From contig SRSL01000001.1 of assembly GCA_009735695.1 (NCBI GenBank), positions 1,398,660 to 1,462,659 on the forward strand: a stretch of DNA of 64,000 nucleotides, in the 5' to 3' direction. Shown here one piece after another: positions 25,008 through 33,203 of this stretch. The position numbers were made by a program, and so were the translations under genes. The DNA is from Christiangramia bathymodioli (GTDB lineage Bacteria > Bacteroidota > Bacteroidia > Flavobacteriales > Flavobacteriaceae). The notes beneath the pieces are model-generated. The model saw only the letters and a list, made by a program, of their open reading frames with translations. It was not told the DNA's origin and did no database searches. Position 1 is the first letter of the stretch; every line of letters starts with the position of its first letter.

Positions 25008-25409
25008 TTAACTCAGGAAATTCTTTAAGACATTTTTTACTACCGCCTGGGATTTTGGATCCAGGGTTTGGATATGATGCAAATAATTTGAAAGAGTTTG
25101 CGAATCATATCCTTCATGCCGGGTTGCGAAATCGGCTTTGTATCCATCTATGGCCGCCTTGACGATGGAGTGATTAAAGATCACGATGATATTTTCGTGT
25201 CTATTGTCTGCCTTGATTTTATTAAATAATGAAGTGATGATCTCCGGTTCGCCTTCGGTCACCTGGAAAAAATTCCCGTCCGAATAAACTAAAATCCCCG
25301 AGATATCCCTTTCTATGTTATTAGTCTGACTCTTCCGTAAAAGGTCTTTTATTTCCTGTTCAGAAGTAGATGGGGATTTCTGACTTACGTATGCGATGGC
25401 TTGTGGCAT
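25008..25409 (-). CDS. BLUF-domain blue-light photoreceptor
   Basis: I place the start at 25409 (MPQAIAYVSQ), which aligns with other short BLUF proteins; an ATG 13 codons upstream at 25448 is possible. The 133-residue product is a stand-alone BLUF domain with a short helical tail, like PixD. Flavin-site residues are present: Tyr7 in AYVSQ, Asn31 in QTNNIERDISGIL and Gln49 in FFQVTEG, each one position before its counterpart in PixD. The later WSMGF-type motif is changed to GYKADF, so the semi-conserved Trp and Met are replaced by Tyr and Ala. It is transcribed divergently from the multi-PAS gene, which suggests a shared signalling pathway. Confidence 0.85.
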   Translation of the reverse strand: MPQAIAYVSQKSPSTSEQEIKDLLRKSQTNNIERDISGILVYSDGNFFQVTEGEPEIITSLFNKIKADNRHENIIVIFNHSIVKAAIDGYKADFATRHEGYDSQTLSNYLHHIQTLDPKSQAVVKNVLKNFLS

Positions 25410-25660
25410 GGAATAAATTTTTGATTGATTAGGCTTGAAATTAACCATAATATGTCAATCAGAAAAAACAGTTTTTTAAGGTAAGGTTATTCTTAACGAA
25501 GTGCTGTTGGGAACCATTTATTAAAAGCCTTGGTTTTGGAAGTTCATTCAAAATATTCAGGAATATAGACCTCATTAAAACTTAATGGTTTCTTCCCGAC
25601 TACCGGTGTTTACGCCTGTTTCAAATAATGTTACCGACTGTTAATACACCTATTGCATAA

Positions 25661-25690
25661 TCGATGAAATACCTATATATTCGATGAAAT
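25661..25690. promoter_or_regulatory. direct repeat pair in the BLUF/PAS intergenic region
   Basis: TCGATGAAAT occurs at 25661-25670 and again at 25681-25690, a 20-bp period or about two helical turns. A TAGGTTTT sequence, close to the -7 consensus, follows at 25708-25715 before the PAS gene. The spacing suits a dimeric activator; LytTR-type sites have similar spacing but a different consensus. Confidence 0.45.
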
Positions 25691-25739
25691 TTACTATAAA
25701 CAAATTCTAGGTTTTACTAATGCCTATAGGAGTTGGAAG

Positions 25740-27551
25740 ATGAAGTATTTAAAAATTTTTGAAGCCCTAACGGAGCCTTCTCTGCTACTCGAATATGGTG
25801 GTGGGAAAATGAGAATTCATAATGCGAATTCAGAATTTCTGAAATTAACTGCTTTGCAACCAGAATATCTCAATGGTAGCGATATATGTGATGTTCTCAA
25901 AGCCTTAAAGCTTCCTTCAAAAGGCTTAAAACTGGTGACCGGGAATTTGGAAAAATGTCTGCAACAAAATCAGGTTTTAGCTTTAGAACAATTCCAGTTT
26001 AATTTAAAAAGAAATTTGCCGGAGAGCGAGACAACCACACAGTACTGGAACCTGCGCTTTATTCCGGTGGAGTGTGAAAAGGAGAATTTTGAGAATATGG
26101 TACTGCTTAGCTGCTCGGATGTAAGCCTCCAGGTTGAGAAAGAAAAGAAAAATGCACTGGAAATGGAAGGCTTGAAAGAAAGCGCTCAAAGGTACTGGCA
26201 ATATCTGGATGAAAATGCGAACGGCCTTTTTTCTCTGGATGAAAATGGAAGATTTCAAAGCGTCAATGAAGGATTGCTCGAAATTGCCGAGGTCAGTGAA
26301 AAGCAAATGCTGGAAATGAATTTCCTGCCATTTGTTGCAGAACATCATAAGGGATTGGTGCTCGAATATTTCCAAAAAGCGCTGAAAGGAGAAAGAAATC
26401 AGTTTCAGGCCGATTTTATTTCTTTTAAAGGCAGTAAAGTAGTTCTAGATATTTCGCTTGTTCCTTTAAACTGCCACGGAAAAATTAAAGGCGTATACGG
26501 AATCGCAAAGGATATCACTGAGAAGCTAAAGACCGAAAAACGCGTGGAAGCATTTGAACGGGAACTTATAAAAAGCGAACAGAAGTTCAAAGCCCTGGTA
26601 CAGGAGGCTTCCGATCTTATTGCGATAATAGACCTTAATGGCAATTATAAATTTGCCAGTGAATCCTGTGTGTCCATTTTAGGGATGTCACCTGAAGAAT
26701 ATATTGGAAATAATGCTTTTGACTTTATTCATGCCGATGACCAGGCCTGGGTTTACGAAAAGCTGAAATCTCTTTACCAACAGAAACAGGTGAACATCAA
26801 ACCTTTCCGATTTAAAAATGGAGAGGGAGAGTGGCGCTGGCTTGAATCTCGGGCGACTAATCTATTAGATGATCCTAATGTGGAAGGGATCGTGGTCAAT
26901 TCAAAAGATGTGACCGAAACCTATATTTCAAAAAAGGAAATTGAAAGCCTTAATGAAAGATTCAGGTTAGCATCTTATGCCACCGAAGATCTCGTTTACG
27001 ACTGGGATCTCATAAATGATTCCATTTACCGGAACAGGGTTTTTCAAATTAATTATGGTTTTGGGCCAGAGGAATGTCTATGCCCAAATAAGATCTGGTT
27101 TGATAGAATCGATAATAAGGACCGCAAGAGGGTACAAAGAAGCCTGGAAGCGGCAAGAAAGGATCCAACAGTAAAAAACTGGACTGAAGAGTATTGTTTT
27201 TTGAAGAAAAATGGTGAACAGGCCTGTTTGAAAGATAGAGCTTATATTTTACGGGATGAAGACGGAAAAGCCATAAGAATGGTAGGTGCTGTGGTGGATC
27301 TGACGGAGTCTATGAACTATCTAAAGAAGATCGAAAAACAGAATGCCCTTTTAAAAGAACTGGCGTGGGAACAGGCACATGTGATCAGAGCACCCCTTGC
27401 CAGGTTAAAAGTGCTGGCAAATGCTTTACATGAATCAAATTATGAATGCTGGAATGAAGATGAATTGAAGAAGTTCATTGAAAGTTCGGTCAATGAACTG
27501 GACGAGATCATTAGTTCCAGGATCTTGAAAATTGAAAAAATAATTGAATAA
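25740..27551 (+). CDS. multi-PAS protein ending in a HisKA-like helix pair, no ATPase domain
   Basis: The 603-residue protein has four PAS modules (about 10-130, 150-265, 275-395 and 400-520; the last three end in ITEK, VTET and DLTES motifs) and a C-terminal HisKA-like segment, ELAWEQAHVIRAPLARLKVLANAL, with the candidate phospho-His in AHVIRAP. It stops 60 residues later, with no HATPase_c domain, although the stop is natural and the receiver gene overlaps it by 8 bases. Similar truncated proteins occur in Bacteroidetes. It is probably phosphorylated in trans or acts as a dimerising sensor, perhaps with the GAF kinase encoded nearby. No export signal is present, so it is cytosolic. Confidence 0.88.
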   Translation: MKYLKIFEALTEPSLLLEYGGGKMRIHNANSEFLKLTALQPEYLNGSDICDVLKALKLPSKGLKLVTGNLEKCLQQNQVLALEQFQFNLKRNLPESETTTQYWNLRFIPVECEKENFENMVLLSCSDVSLQVEKEKKNALEMEGLKESAQRYWQYLDENANGLFSLDENGRFQSVNEGLLEIAEVSEKQMLEMNFLPFVAEHHKGLVLEYFQKALKGERNQFQADFISFKGSKVVLDISLVPLNCHGKIKGVYGIAKDITEKLKTEKRVEAFERELIKSEQKFKALVQEASDLIAIIDLNGNYKFASESCVSILGMSPEEYIGNNAFDFIHADDQAWVYEKLKSLYQQKQVNIKPFRFKNGEGEWRWLESRATNLLDDPNVEGIVVNSKDVTETYISKKEIESLNERFRLASYATEDLVYDWDLINDSIYRNRVFQINYGFGPEECLCPNKIWFDRIDNKDRKRVQRSLEAARKDPTVKNWTEEYCFLKKNGEQACLKDRAYILRDEDGKAIRMVGAVVDLTESMNYLKKIEKQNALLKELAWEQAHVIRAPLARLKVLANALHESNYECWNEDELKKFIESSVNELDEIISSRILKIEKIIE

Positions 27552-27978
27552 ACTACGAGAAATTAGGGTGGATGAAGTCCTGGTGATCGAGGATGATCCT
27601 ATATTTTCTACCTTGAATGCACATTTGATAAAAACCAGTCTGGGCGCAACATGCAGGATCTTTGAAGATGCCAGCGCGGCGATGAATTACCTGGATGATG
27701 CTAAGCCAAATGACGGAAAGAAACTGATCCTGCTTGATCTCAATTTGCCCGGAATGAGTGGCTGGGATTTCCTGGATGCGGTAGCAAAAAAATCGTACAG
27801 GGATGAATTAGTGGTGATCATTATCACTTCGTCGCTTTTTAAAGAGGATAAAAGCCGATCTAAAAACTACAGTCAGGTGATCGCCTATTTTACCAAGCCA
27901 GTAAAGCGCAATGAATTCAATGATTTTTTGAGCAACCAAAGTATCATTGCGAATAAGATAGACGGGAAGGAACTATAA
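27544..27978 (+). CDS. stand-alone receiver domain protein
   Basis: The 144-residue protein is a single receiver domain: acidic pair Glu16/Asp17 in VIEDDP, phosphoacceptor Asp65 in LLDLNLPGMSGW, Thr95-Ser96 in IITSS and Lys118 in FTKPVK. No output domain follows. The start is a TTG at 27544 inside the end of the PAS gene, giving an 8-base overlap; a GTG at 27568 is an alternative. It resembles the small Rcp1-type response regulators that shuttle phosphate between kinases. It lies between the PAS protein and the GAF histidine kinase and likely connects them. Confidence 0.88.
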   Translation: MNKLREIRVDEVLVIEDDPIFSTLNAHLIKTSLGATCRIFEDASAAMNYLDDAKPNDGKKLILLDLNLPGMSGWDFLDAVAKKSYRDELVVIIITSSLFKEDKSRSKNYSQVIAYFTKPVKRNEFNDFLSNQSIIANKIDGKEL

Positions 27979-28022
27979 ATAGAAAACAAAAGATCCCGTT
28001 TTTCTTTGGGATGAAAAAGTGA

Positions 28023-29210
28023 ATGAAAATGGAAGTTGAAGAAAGAAAAGACCTGGAATATTCCAGAATAAAAAGTCTGAACCAATTAGATCTCGATTAT
28101 AAAAGGCTACAGGAAGAGTTTCGAAATTTGGTTGAACTGGCTGCAAGTATCGCCGGTACAAGAATTTCGCTCATCAATCTTATTGATAATCATACTCAAT
28201 GGACCGTCGCCTCAAATTCCACAGAATTGTTTCAGGTAGATAAAGAAGAGAGCGTATGTTATAGAACGATTCGCGGGGATTCCTATCTGGAGATATCCAG
28301 GCTAGATGAGGACGAACGATTTCGTGATAAGCCCTATGTAAAAGGGAAGGATGGATTAACCTATTACCTCGGGATTCCATTGAAAATAGAAGGAGGAGCG
28401 AACATTGGCGCATTGTGCGTGGTAGACCGGGAAGAGAAGCGAATTTCTGAAGAAAAAAAAGAGTTGCTAAAATTAATCGCCAGGGAGATCATGGAAAAAC
28501 TGGCTGCAAAAAGGAAAATCAATTCTTTACAGGTCAAATTATCTAAAGAAGCAGTGAAGCGAAACCAGTTAGCCCACGATATCCGGGGACCTTTGGCCGG
28601 GATACAGGGTATTGCTGAACTGGCCGAATTGGAATGTAATGATGAAAACCAAAGAGAATACTTATCCATGATCAACAGTGCGGCCTCCGGATTGATGAAT
28701 CTAACCGAAGATATTTTGAATAAGTATAAAAATGAGCTTGCTGAAAAACAGTTTAGTTTATCAAAGCTAAGGGATAGGCTTATAGATCTTTATGAGCCAA
28801 CAGCCATCAGGAAAAAAATTAAACTGATGGTTTTACATAATAAGGCTCAGGATTCGGTTAAATTTCCAAGAAAGAAATTGCTGCCAATCATAGGAAACAT
28901 CATAGCCAACTCAATCAAGTTTACCGATGAAGGAGGGGAGGTCAAGGTGAATCTGGACGTTATAGAAACCAATCAAAGTTCCAGGCTTTTTATTCAGGTA
29001 ACCGATAATGGACGTGGCATTTCTCCTGAAAAACTTCGGAAAATGGAGTCTCTGGAGTCTGAAGATAGTATGGGAACGAACGGCGAGTTGGGCTATGGAC
29101 TGGGCTTAAGATTGGTTAGAGAGATGGTGGCCGAACTGAATGGAAATTTCGATATCCAGTCAATAGAAAAAGAAGGAACCAAGGTAAGGATCGAGATTCC
29201 ATTGCTATAA
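28023..29210 (+). CDS. GAF-domain sensor histidine kinase
   Basis: The 395-residue soluble kinase has a GAF domain at 25-160 (SLINLIDNHTQWTVAS, YLGIPLKIEGGANIGALCVVD), a HisKA domain with His185 in QLAHDIRGPLAG, and an HATPase_c domain from about 285 (NIIANSIKFTDEGG, VTDNGRGIS, GYGLGLRLVREM). The GAF domain is of the type found in many soluble light or redox sensors but lacks an obvious chromophore cysteine. It starts 44 bases after the receiver gene in the same operon, and is the only complete kinase there, so it may phosphorylate both the receiver and the PAS-HisKA protein. Confidence 0.92.
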   Translation: MKMEVEERKDLEYSRIKSLNQLDLDYKRLQEEFRNLVELAASIAGTRISLINLIDNHTQWTVASNSTELFQVDKEESVCYRTIRGDSYLEISRLDEDERFRDKPYVKGKDGLTYYLGIPLKIEGGANIGALCVVDREEKRISEEKKELLKLIAREIMEKLAAKRKINSLQVKLSKEAVKRNQLAHDIRGPLAGIQGIAELAELECNDENQREYLSMINSAASGLMNLTEDILNKYKNELAEKQFSLSKLRDRLIDLYEPTAIRKKIKLMVLHNKAQDSVKFPRKKLLPIIGNIIANSIKFTDEGGEVKVNLDVIETNQSSRLFIQVTDNGRGISPEKLRKMESLESEDSMGTNGELGYGLGLRLVREMVAELNGNFDIQSIEKEGTKVRIEIPLL

Positions 29211-29463
29211 TTTTTATTCAATAAGTTTGAAATGAACGCATTCGTACTTGACGAAGAATTTCAAAAACTCAGCGATTCCGGCAAATTATATAAACAGGCC
29301 TTATTCTTGAAACAAGCTAAGAATTTCTGGCATCAAATAATAATTCAGAAAATTTGAATTGTTGAAAACGAGGAATTTATCTCAAAAATTCTATTTTTGC
29401 GCGCTGTAAAATGTGAATAGAGTTAAAAAATTGTTTCAAAAGAGCACAGCGAGATTGAATGCT

Positions 29464-31053
29464 ATGAGGAGAATTTTATACTTATTTTTTTTAATAGGTA
29501 TTTGTGCCACTGCCCAGAAAGATAAATTAAAGCCGGCCGATAGCCTCTTCTATTCCGAAATCTATAAGAAAGCCCAGGAACTTAGAGAAACCAACCTGGA
29601 TTCTTCCCTTTATTATTTTCAGCAATTAGATAACTTCCTGGCAGATAAGGATTATTCTAAAAAACGATTCAGGGTGATGCTGGATATCGGGAATGTATAC
29701 CTCACCCAGGGCCAGTCAGACAGGGCGCTCGAAACCTATTTAAAAATTGCTGAAGCTTCCCAACTGGACGAGGATGCTCAATTTAAATTATATGCAGAGA
29801 TCAGTATTGCTAATATCTATCTCGATTCCGAAGAATATCAAAAGGCCTTAGAGCGCTTTCGAAGCATTCGCGAGAATCATTCGGTAACAGATTCTTCTAA
29901 GATCAACCTTGTGCCATATTGCGTGATCTATAATAATGAGGGAATTGCGAATGAAAATCTGGGTAATTATGAAGAGGCAGAGGAGTTGTACCAAATGGCT
30001 ATTTCCCTTTCTTCGGAACTCGATGAAGATTACTATTTGGCAAATGCCTACAGCAATATGGGTTCCCTGGAAGTTAAGAGAGAAAACTATCCTGAAGCAC
30101 TTGACTGGCACCGGAAGGCACTTGAAATTAGGGAAGCCAGTAATTATACACTTGGAATCGCCCAGTCTGAAACCCATATAGGTGGAATTTTACTAAACCT
30201 GGCAAGACCCGAAGAGGCAGAAACCTACCTTAGACGTTCCCTGGAGCGCTCAGTTAAAATGGGTTATGAAAAACAGATCATAGAGAATACTACGGCCCTG
30301 AAGGAAATTTATGAGCAAAGAGGCGATTTTGAAAATGCCTTTGAGATGCAGCGACTGGAAATGGATTCACGTGCTGCCGTTCTGAATGAGGAAAGCATCA
30401 AGAACCAGGAGCGGTTAAAGGCGAAGTATGAATATGAGTTGGAAAAGCAAATGGAGGAGGAGAACCGCAGGTATCGAGAAACGGTTTATAAATTTATCTT
30501 CGGACTCCTTATTTTACTACTGATCATCGCCTTTATCCTCTATCGGCTTCAAACCATTAAGACCAGGAAGGAGCAGCTTCAAACAGAGAATATTAAAAAA
30601 GAAAAGCACCTGCTACACCAGGAACTGGATTACAAGAACAAGAAGCTGATGTCTAATTTGATGTTTCTGCTTCAGAAGAATGAAATGATCTCCGGGCTGA
30701 TCGAAAAACTACGGGAGACCAAAAAACAAACCAAGACCCAAACCGATAAGACCATTTCCTCAATTATCAGGGAACTTAAACATTCTCATAATAAAGAATC
30801 CTGGGATGAATTCGATCTTTACTTCCAGGAAGTTCATTCCGAATTCTACGAAAAGCTGTCTTCCAATTATCAGTTAACACCAAACGAAATGAAACTGGCA
30901 GCTTTTACAAAGCTCAAACTTTCCTCGAAAGAAATCTCTTCCTTAACCGGTCAAAGCATCCGAACAATTGATGTTGGGAGGTACCGTTTACGTAAGAAAT
31001 TAGGAATTACAAACTCCGAAACCAACCTTACCACCTTTTTAAATAGTTTATAA
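29464..31053 (+). CDS. TPR protein with membrane helix and LuxR-type HTH
   Basis: I start at the ATG at 29464, directly before a signal-like stretch (MRRILYLFFLIGICATAQ); the frame extends 17 codons upstream without this logic. The 529-residue protein has about six TPR units (50-330), a coiled coil, a membrane helix near 345-365 (FIFGLLILLLIIAFILY), another coiled coil and a C-terminal LuxR-type helix-turn-helix (TPNEMKLAAFTKLKLSSKEI, RTIDVGRYRLRKKLG). This is the common Bacteroidetes one-component design in which periplasmic TPRs control a cytosolic DNA-binding end. The next gene downstream is porV; control of it is possible but not shown. Confidence 0.9.
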   Translation: MRRILYLFFLIGICATAQKDKLKPADSLFYSEIYKKAQELRETNLDSSLYYFQQLDNFLADKDYSKKRFRVMLDIGNVYLTQGQSDRALETYLKIAEASQLDEDAQFKLYAEISIANIYLDSEEYQKALERFRSIRENHSVTDSSKINLVPYCVIYNNEGIANENLGNYEEAEELYQMAISLSSELDEDYYLANAYSNMGSLEVKRENYPEALDWHRKALEIREASNYTLGIAQSETHIGGILLNLARPEEAETYLRRSLERSVKMGYEKQIIENTTALKEIYEQRGDFENAFEMQRLEMDSRAAVLNEESIKNQERLKAKYEYELEKQMEEENRRYRETVYKFIFGLLILLLIIAFILYRLQTIKTRKEQLQTENIKKEKHLLHQELDYKNKKLMSNLMFLLQKNEMISGLIEKLRETKKQTKTQTDKTISSIIRELKHSHNKESWDEFDLYFQEVHSEFYEKLSSNYQLTPNEMKLAAFTKLKLSSKEISSLTGQSIRTIDVGRYRLRKKLGITNSETNLTTFLNSL

Positions 31054-31190
31054 GTAAATACTTGTAAAACAATTATTTAAATCCTTTTGTATAGGTATTG
31101 TAACCTTGAAAATTAGCTATGTATAGTTTTTGTCACGGCATTTTTTAAGGATGACTTAACATTCTTTTTTCATTTGAGTAATCATAAACC

Positions 31191-31210
31191 GGCGCTAAGA
31201 GTTGAGCGCC
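31191..31210 (+). promoter_or_regulatory. hairpin in the porV leader
   Basis: GGCGCT and AGCGCC form a 6-bp stem with an 8-base loop, ending 17 bases before the porV start codon. It could affect mRNA stability or initiation. Confidence 0.35.
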
Positions 31211-31227
31211 AAAAACTTAATTGAAAA

Positions 31228-32295
31228 ATGAAAAAATTATTGTTTTGGTTACTCCTGATACCTTTATCCATGAAGGTAGGATTTGCTCAGGAGAGCTCGG
31301 GGGTGCAGTCCACTGCGGCCCCCTTCCTGTTAATCGTTCCGGATGCCCGAAGTGGGGGTATGGCCGATATGGGTGTTTCTACCTCTACCGATGCCTACTC
31401 CCAGTTCTTCAACCCTGCCAAATATACCTTTATGGAGGGTGATATGCTGCTGGGTGTGAACTATACTCCGTGGCTAAGGAACCTGACGAATGATGTATTC
31501 CTTGGAAGTTTTTCCTTTGCAAGAAGGATCAACGAAAGAAGCACCTGGGGTGTGGGAATGCGTTATTTCTCTTATGGTAGTATGGACCTTTCGGATGCTG
31601 CCGGAAATAACATGGGAACCCAGAATCCTTACGAGGTTGCCATCGATGGTTCTTACTCGCTGAAACTAAGCGAAAACTTTTCTACCGCTGTTACCGGAAG
31701 GTATGTACGTGCCGATTACGCGCTTGGCGATGAAGGTTCAGATATGAACACGTTCGTAGCCGATGTGGGTGCGTATTACCAGTCTGATATGATGAAACTT
31801 GGTAAGAACCAGGGTATCTGGCGTGCAGGTATGTCTTTAAGCAATATCGGTTTTGATGTGGAACTTGTTGAAGGAGCTCCAAAATCTCAAATGCCAACCA
31901 ATTTAAAGCTGGGTTCTGGTTATGAACTGATCATGGACCCGAAGAACTCGATCGCTGCAAACGTAGAGATCAATTCTCTTTTAGTAAAGGATAGTGATTT
32001 TGGGTCATTGGTATACGCTCTTGGAGCAGAATACAAGTATAATGATGTCTTCGCTTTACGTACTGGATATTTCCACGAAGCGGAATCTTCAGGGAACAGG
32101 CAGTTCGCGACCGTAGGTGGTGGGATCGCATTTAAAAGTGCCAGGTTCGATCTTTCTTACCTGTTCAATACCTCAGATGTTGCCAGCCCATTGGAAAACA
32201 CCCTAAGATTCTCGTTAAGCTATGCCTTCGGAAACAATAACAAAGCTGGCGATGTGGAGATAGAAAATGAAGAAGTAGTAGCTCAAACCGAATAA
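31228..32295 (+). CDS. porV: type IX secretion outer-membrane protein PorV
   Basis: The 355-residue protein begins with a signal peptide (MKKLLFWLLLIPLSMKVGFA) and continues as an FadL-like beta-barrel of 14 or so strands. The opening APFLLIVPDARSGGMADMG and the AYSQFFNPAKY block are hallmarks of PorV (LptO). PorV receives cargo from the T9SS translocon in the outer membrane and passes it to the attachment complex. The gene directly after it, 5 bases away if the long start is used, encodes a large peptidase that ends in a T9SS sorting domain, so a cargo and its shuttle are neighbours here. Confidence 0.92.
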   Translation: MKKLLFWLLLIPLSMKVGFAQESSGVQSTAAPFLLIVPDARSGGMADMGVSTSTDAYSQFFNPAKYTFMEGDMLLGVNYTPWLRNLTNDVFLGSFSFARRINERSTWGVGMRYFSYGSMDLSDAAGNNMGTQNPYEVAIDGSYSLKLSENFSTAVTGRYVRADYALGDEGSDMNTFVADVGAYYQSDMMKLGKNQGIWRAGMSLSNIGFDVELVEGAPKSQMPTNLKLGSGYELIMDPKNSIAANVEINSLLVKDSDFGSLVYALGAEYKYNDVFALRTGYFHEAESSGNRQFATVGGGIAFKSARFDLSYLFNTSDVASPLENTLRFSLSYAFGNNNKAGDVEIENEEVVAQTE

Positions 32296-32462
32296 ACTCA
32301 ATGAAAGAGCGTGAAAATGAGAGTGTCGATAACTGGCTTAGCCGTAGCGCTTCCCAAAGAAAGGCACTTCGCTCCATGTTAAATATGTTGAAAAGCAAGG
32401 AATTGCCTGAGATCGATTCAGATCTGGATCAAAATCAGCCGATTCCGAATAAAAACAAAATC

Positions 32463-33203
32463 ATGAATAAAATTACACATTTGTTTAAAAAACTGGGGAT
32501 CCTTACCGTGTTGTTCTGGATCGTTGGTTCTTTAAATGTTTTGGCTCAGAATCCCGATTTTGTGCCTGGTAAGGTCCGTATAAAGATCAAGGCAAATCAA
32601 CTGGAAACAGTAGTGAAAGGAATGAAGCAATCCTCCACTGACGGACAGTTAAAAACCGGTCTTCAAAGCTTCGATAAGGTAAGTGAGAAATATGCTGCCT
32701 CCAAAATGGTACGCGTATTTCCTGATGCCGGAAAAAATGAATTCAAACACGTAAAGCACGGACTTCTCCTTTGGTATGAAGTAGAAGTTCAAAACGAGGC
32801 CGACATTGCTTCCGTAGCTCAGGAATATGGTGGAGTGGAATATGTTGAGCTGGCCGAACCTATTCGCCAGAAATCTTTGAATTATTCCGGAAGCAGCGTA
32901 GTGGAAAGACCTACTGCCGCAGCCCTGGAAACCACTACTAACGACCCTTATTTAGCCGATCAGTGGCATTTGTCTAACGACGGAAGTCTGGAAGGATCGG
33001 TTGCAGGATCTGATATCAATGCGCCAAAAGCATGGGACATTAGCATGGGTAATTCCAATGTGATTGTTGCCGTGGTTGATGGAGGTATCGATACAGACCA
33101 CGAGGACCTTAAGGACAATATGTGGATCAATACCGCAGAATTGAACGGTACTCCTGGAGTAGATGACGACGGTAACGGGTATATTGATGATATATGGATA
33201 TAA
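32463..33203 (+). pseudogene. S8 peptidase, 5' part before the frameshift
   Basis: I start at the ATG at 32463, giving a signal peptide (residues 5-28, ending VLAQ); a longer start at 32301 adds 54 hydrophilic residues that would bury the signal. A pro-domain (FVPGKVRIKIKANQ) precedes the subtilisin domain start (DPYLADQWHL). The catalytic Asp is in VVDGGIDTDHED. The frame ends at a TAA at 33201-33203, where the family should read on to a YGYNF-type block. That block is present in another frame, so a frameshift near 33190-33200 in the short AT run splits the gene. It is either a real inactivating mutation or a sequencing error. Confidence 0.8.

Noticed and set aside
29232..29357. 41-codon plus-strand frame between the GAF kinase and the TPR-LuxR gene, with TAAGTTTG just before it
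   Set aside because: The -7-like box is 2 bases from the start codon, so the transcript would begin after it; no family resemblance. Probably untranslated.
32301..32462. 54-codon in-frame extension before the S8 peptidase signal peptide
   Set aside because: It would put the export signal in the interior of the protein; the ATG at 32463 fits a T9SS cargo better. It could be a short leader peptide but nothing supports that.
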